A stretch of 8,738 bases of DNA from an uncultured Eubacteriales bacterium (GTDB lineage Bacteria; Bacillota; Clostridia; Christensenellales; Borkfalkiaceae). The notes beneath the pieces are model-generated. The model had not been told where the DNA came from. It searched no databases and saw only the letters and a program-made list of their open reading frames with translations. The position numbers and the translations under genes are program-made. Each line of letters starts with the position of its first letter. Within the stretch, counting starts at the first letter, position 1. This document shows, piece by piece, positions 6,054 to 8,738 of this stretch. Where the stretch lies: assembly GCA_958405585.1 (NCBI GenBank), contig CATYEP010000072.1, positions 1-8,738 on the forward strand, given 5' to 3'.

Positions 6054-7382
6054 TTAAACTGTCACGCCCGCGTCATTGTCATTGCGGTTGCGCGTCACGA
6101 TACGTATGGGTGTACCCGAAAAATCAAACGACCGGCGCAATACGTTTTCCAGATACCTTTTGTATGAAAAATGCAAAAGAGTTTCATCGTTCACAAACAA
6201 CACGAATGTCGGCGGACAAACCGACGGTTGTGAACAATAATAAACTTTCAACCGTCTGCCGTTATAAGAAGCGGGTTCGTTCGTACGCACCGCATCCAGG
6301 ATCAGATCGTTCAGCGTTCCCGTGGATATGCGCCGGTTCGCATTTTCATAAACCGTTTCCGCAACTTTCAGGATCTTTTCCGCCCGCTGTCCCGTTTTTG
6401 CCGATACGTACACCGACTTGAAATAATCCATAAAACTCAGATCAACTTTTAACTTATCATCAAACTTGTTGATCGTGTTTGTGTCTTTTTCGATCAGATC
6501 CCATTTATTCATCACGATCACGGAAGGTTTTCCCTGTTCATGAACATACCCCAGGATCTTAACGTCCTGTTCCGTCAGTCCTTCACTGCTATCCACTACC
6601 GCAAGACATACATCCGCGCGGCGCACCGCATCAAAAGCGCGCAGAACACTGTAATACTCAACGTCATCCGTCACGTTTTTCTTTTTGCGGATCCCTGCCG
6701 TATCGATCAGAAGATATTTCTTTCCGTCCAATTCAAACGGCGTATCGATCGCATCCCGCGTCGTCCCGGCCATATCCGTAACGATCGAGCGCTCAAAACC
6801 AAGCAAACGATTCACAAGCGAACTTTTGCCCGCATTTGGTTTCCCGACGACCGCAATTTTCAGTCTGTCCGTCTCCTCTTCGTCTCCGCTTTCAAAATGT
6901 GCGACCACTTCATCCAATACGTCGCCGATTCCCTGCGAATGCTCTGCCGATACCGCAATCGGTTCACCAAGCCCCAACGCATAATATTCAAACAATTTAT
7001 CCTGCGAAAAATTATCTACTTTGTTGATCGCAAGCACCACAGGCTTATGACTGCGGCGCAGCTTTTCCGCCACGTCGTAGTCGGATGAGGTAAGCTCTTC
7101 CTTCCCGTCCAACAAGAGAATAATGACCTGCGCCATCTCGATTGCAAGATCTGCCTGGCGCAAGATCTCACGCCACATCGTGTCTTGCGATTTGAGTTCT
7201 ATGCCGCCCGTATCGATCACGGTGAATTTTTTCCCGCGCCATACGGCATCCGCATACAGGCGATCCCGCGTCACCCCCGGACGGTTTTCCGTTATCGAGA
7301 TCTTTCTCCCGACAATTTTATTGAATAATGTGCTCTTGCCGACATTCGGTCTGCCGACGATCGCCACCAAAGGATTTGCCAT
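6054..7382 (-). CDS. der: Ribosome-assembly GTPase Der (EngA)
   Basis: Essential GTPase with tandem GTP-binding domains that helps mature the large ribosomal subunit. It has 442 residues, close to the 436 of B. subtilis. Domain 1 shows GRPNVGKS (10-17), T38, DTGG (57-60), NKVD (120-123) and SAE (145-147). Domain 2 shows GKPNAGKS (180-187), DTAG (227-230), NKWD (292-295) and SAK (327-329). A KH-like domain fills about 350-432, including PPTFVLFVN (390-398). All G motifs are intact. The ATG at 7382 has AGGAG 5 nt upstream; the frame could be extended to a TTG at 7400, but that would place the ribosome site inside the gene. It is first in an operon with plsY, behind its own sigma-A-like promoter. 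Confidence 0.98.
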   Translation of the reverse strand: MANPLVAIVGRPNVGKSTLFNKIVGRKISITENRPGVTRDRLYADAVWRGKKFTVIDTGGIELKSQDTMWREILRQADLAIEMAQVIILLLDGKEELTSSDYDVAEKLRRSHKPVVLAINKVDNFSQDKLFEYYALGLGEPIAVSAEHSQGIGDVLDEVVAHFESGDEEETDRLKIAVVGKPNAGKSSLVNRLLGFERSIVTDMAGTTRDAIDTPFELDGKKYLLIDTAGIRKKKNVTDDVEYYSVLRAFDAVRRADVCLAVVDSSEGLTEQDVKILGYVHEQGKPSVIVMNKWDLIEKDTNTINKFDDKLKVDLSFMDYFKSVYVSAKTGQRAEKILKVAETVYENANRRISTGTLNDLILDAVRTNEPASYNGRRLKVYYCSQPSVCPPTFVLFVNDETLLHFSYKRYLENVLRRSFDFSGTPIRIVTRNRNDNDAGVTV

Positions 7383-7428
7383 ACACACTCCTGCGCACAA
7401 TGCGCGCGTTTAACATTCTTCTCAGAAT

Positions 7429-7457
7429 ATTATACAGATTTTCCTTTCGTTTGTAAA
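7429..7457 (-). promoter_or_regulatory. Sigma-A-like promoter of the der-plsY operon
   Basis: On the minus strand, TTTACA (7452-7457), a 17-nt spacer and a perfect TATAAT (7429-7434). The -35 matches 5 of 6. The transcript start is expected about 40 nt before the der ATG. A small GCGCA-TTG-TGCGC hairpin (7393-7405) lies directly before the der ribosome site at 7388-7392. The -35 overlaps the T-rich tail of the upstream terminator, so the two units are packed tightly. Confidence 0.8.
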
Positions 7458-7462
7458 GAAAA

Positions 7463-7486
7463 AGCGGCTCGCTTTCGCAAACCGCT
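7463..7486 (-). terminator. Intrinsic terminator after the small membrane protein gene
   Basis: In the minus-strand transcript, AGCGGTTTGC and GCGAGCCGCT pair over 10 bp (two G-U pairs) around a GAAA tetraloop, followed by TTTTCTTT. It starts 11 nt after the TAA of the small membrane protein gene. The stable GNRA loop and T-tail make it a convincing intrinsic terminator. Confidence 0.88.
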
Positions 7487-7497
7487 CTTTGCTCTCT

Positions 7498-7797
7498 TTA
7501 AAAAAGTCCTAAAATCGCACTCGCAACATACAAAACAACCGCGATCCAGAATATGATCACCCAGGTCTTGCCGTGTGCACGCGCAAATGAATAAGCCCCG
7601 AACACGATGCCCAAAAGCAACGCGATGTCCTTGATTAGCCGCAGTATATCAAAGAGCATACCGCTTACATCAACTTTGATCAAAGGAAGCAAATTATCCA
7701 CAAAAATCAGAACCGCCGCCAAAAGCAACGTGACAAAGCAGCAGATCTTGATAAAATCACGGCGAGCCTGCCCTTCCGTTCTCTGTCTGTTCGACAT
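7498..7797 (-). CDS. Small three-helix membrane protein of unknown function
   Basis: I do not recognise this 99-residue protein. It has a short basic N-terminus (MSNRQRTEGQARR) and three likely membrane helices at about 17-39, 50-73 and 78-98. The second helix contains charged positions (R53, K56, D57) at its start, and the C-terminus ends directly after the third helix. The positive N-terminus suggests it faces the cytoplasm, leaving the C-terminus outside. The ATG at 7797 has AAGGAG 9 nt upstream; a TTG at 7827 would add ten lysine-rich residues across the ribosome site and is unlikely. It has its own promoter (7832-7860) and terminator (7463-7486), so it forms a single-gene unit between pyrR and der. 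It is probably real, given the well-formed expression signals, but no function is assigned. Confidence 0.8.
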   Translation of the reverse strand: MSNRQRTEGQARRDFIKICCFVTLLLAAVLIFVDNLLPLIKVDVSGMLFDILRLIKDIALLLGIVFGAYSFARAHGKTWVIIFWIAVVLYVASAILGLF

Positions 7798-7831
7798 ATT
7801 TCTATTCTCCTTCTTTTTTCTTTGCAATCAT

Positions 7832-7860
7832 ATTTTACCACTTTCCAAAAGGAATTTCAA
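7832..7860 (-). promoter_or_regulatory. Sigma-A-like promoter of the small membrane protein gene
   Basis: On the minus strand, TTGAAA (7855-7860), a 17-nt spacer and TAAAAT (7832-7837), each matching 5 of 6 consensus bases. The leader would be about 28 nt, ending in AAGGAG at 7807-7812. No convincing terminator lies between the pyrR stop and this promoter, so some pyrR read-through may also reach the gene. Confidence 0.75.
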
Positions 7861-7944
7861 GCAAACCAATATATTTTTTTAAAACATTTTCTCGAAAGTT
7901 CCGCACTCTTTTTGTCGATTTTTCAAAAGTACGTACCACGGTAT

Positions 7945-8484
7945 TTAATCTTTATCAAAAATATAGACAGCATCTTCGCCGTCCGTCTCCGAAAAACGAA
8001 CCGCAATTCCTTCTCTGTGCGAAGTAGGAACATTTTTTCCCGTATAATCCGCTTTGAACGGCAACTCCCTGTGCCCGCGGTCTACCAAAGCCAGAAACTG
8101 GATCCGCGCCGGCCTTCCCATCGACATGATCTCCGAAATCGCCGCTCGTACCGTCCTGCCCGTATAAATCACGTCGTCGCAAATGAGTACCGTTTTTCCG
8201 TCCACGCCAAACGATATCTCGCTGCCGAAAAACTCCACTTCGCTGCCAAGCGACTGCAGGTCATCCCGATACAGCGCTATATCAAAAATACCCAGCGGAA
8301 TATTGCTCCCTTCAATCGAATCCAGACAAGCCTTGATCCGCTGCGCCACCGTAACACCACGCGTACGTATTCCGATGATCACAAGATCTTCCACCCCGCC
8401 GTTGCGTTCCACGATCTGATGCGCAAGGCGCCGGAACGTATTTGCCATTCCCTCCGCATCCATCAGCTTGCCTTTCATATTCAT
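7945..8484 (-). CDS. pyrR: PyrR, pyrimidine operon regulator / uracil phosphoribosyltransferase
   Basis: RNA-binding attenuation protein that senses UMP/UTP and controls pyrimidine biosynthesis genes; many members also make UMP from uracil and PRPP. Its 179 residues match the usual length. The PRPP loop is VLICDDVIYTGRTVRAA (99-115), with acidic pair D103-D104. Other family blocks are GIRTRG (38-43), LYRDD (71-75), LVDRGHRELP (133-142) and ADYTGKNVPTS (145-155). The ATG at 8484 has AGGAG 7 nt upstream; a second ATG two codons later is possible. It lies 20 nt after the stop of the RluD-family gene, an arrangement also seen in other Bacillota, and is probably cotranscribed with it. No pyrimidine biosynthesis gene or recognisable PyrR-binding leader is present in the window, so its targets must lie elsewhere. 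Confidence 0.97.
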   Translation of the reverse strand: MNMKGKLMDAEGMANTFRRLAHQIVERNGGVEDLVIIGIRTRGVTVAQRIKACLDSIEGSNIPLGIFDIALYRDDLQSLGSEVEFFGSEISFGVDGKTVLICDDVIYTGRTVRAAISEIMSMGRPARIQFLALVDRGHRELPFKADYTGKNVPTSHREGIAVRFSETDGEDAVYIFDKD

Positions 8485-8504
8485 GATCTTTCTCCTGAAT
8501 CTCT

Positions 8505-8738
8505 TTAGATTTCTCCGCCCTTTTCTAATGTTTCGAGCACTTTTTCAAAATAATCCGGGATCGGCGCTTCGAATACCATTCTCTCGCCCGTCCTCGGATG
8601 CGTCAGTCCCAGCCTGTAAGCATGCAAAAGCTGACCGCTCAACTGAAATTTCTGCTTTTTGCTCCCGTAAACCGGATCCCCCACAATCGGATGTCCGATA
8701 TAACGGCAATGCACACGTATCTGATGCGTCCTGCCCGT
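8505..8738 (-). CDS. RluA/RluD-family pseudouridine synthase, C-terminal fragment
   Basis: The gene runs off the right edge; only its last 77 residues and the TAA are visible. The fragment begins TGRTHQIRVHCRYIGHPIVGDPVYG, read here in short blocks: TGRTHQIRVH is the conserved C-terminal core of the RluA family, followed by IGHPIVGDPVYG and LLHAYRLGLTHPRTGE. These enzymes convert specific uridines in 23S rRNA or tRNA to pseudouridine. The catalytic aspartate motif (HRLD) lies upstream, outside the window. Its place directly before pyrR matches the rluD-type gene (ylyB) of B. subtilis, but the member cannot be fixed from the tail alone. Confidence 0.93.
   Translation of the reverse strand, partial: TGRTHQIRVHCRYIGHPIVGDPVYGSKKQKFQLSGQLLHAYRLGLTHPRTGERMVFEAPIPDYFEKVLETLEKGGEI

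Noticed and set aside
6054..7400. Longer Der start at TTG 7400
   Set aside because: AGGAG lies 5 nt before the ATG at 7382, and Der proteins normally begin with a short M-x-x-P-x-V-A-I-V-G segment.
7828..7944. Terminator after pyrR
   Set aside because: Only short 4-bp pairings are visible, with no GC-rich stem followed by a T-run. Read-through to the next gene cannot be excluded.
8485..8504. PyrR-binding attenuator between the RluD-family gene and pyrR
   Set aside because: The gap is only 20 nt and filled by the ribosome site. No anti-terminator or terminator structure fits.
7822..8508. A 228-codon plus-strand frame antisense to pyrR
   Set aside because: It is the shadow of pyrR and its flank. 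The Arg/His/Ser-rich composition and lack of motifs argue against a real protein.
1..8738. CRISPR arrays, insertion sequences, tRNA or rRNA genes
   Set aside because: No regularly spaced repeats, transposase-like frames, or tRNA or rRNA features were seen on either strand.

Overview
The window looks like a chromosomal segment from an endospore-forming member of the Bacillota, most likely a poorly characterised Clostridia-type lineage. This rests on a recognisable SpoIVA (a protein of spore formers), a PyrR regulator next to an RluD-family gene, the der-plsY-spoIVA neighbourhood typical of that group, strong AGGAGG-type ribosome sites and sigma-A-like promoters with 17-nt spacers. No mobile elements, CRISPR arrays, tRNA or rRNA genes were seen. 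All supported genes lie on the minus strand, so transcription runs from high to low coordinates.

From the right edge, in transcription order: (1) the C-terminal end of an RluA/RluD-family pseudouridine synthase (8738-8505), cut by the window edge, followed 20 nt later by pyrR (8484-7945). (2) A small three-helix membrane protein of unknown function (7797-7498), with its own near-consensus promoter and a GNRA-loop terminator. (3) A der-plsY operon (7382-5303) from a TTTACA-17-TATAAT promoter: a ribosome-assembly GTPase followed by the first acyltransferase of phospholipid synthesis. (4) spoIVA (5164-3905), with a candidate sigma-E promoter and a strong terminator. The gpsA gene often found between plsY and spoIVA in related genomes is absent. 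(5) A two-gene operon (3700-180) for a heterodimeric ABC exporter with one consensus and one degenerate ATP site, ending in two hairpins. The first 83 bases hold nothing I can support.

The most unusual item is SpoIVA. At 419 residues it is about 73 shorter than the B. subtilis protein as I recall it (492). The loss falls almost entirely inside the nucleotide-binding domain, between the intact P-loop and the conserved ITTDG-like strand, where the sensor threonines and Walker B aspartate normally sit. The middle and C-terminal domains are well preserved, and the protein has 14 cysteines. This could be a spore-coat scaffold that binds nucleotide but hydrolyses it differently or not at all.

Limits: everything was read by eye. 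Family assignments come from remembered motifs and partial alignments, and promoter and hairpin calls are pattern matches without energy or score calculations.
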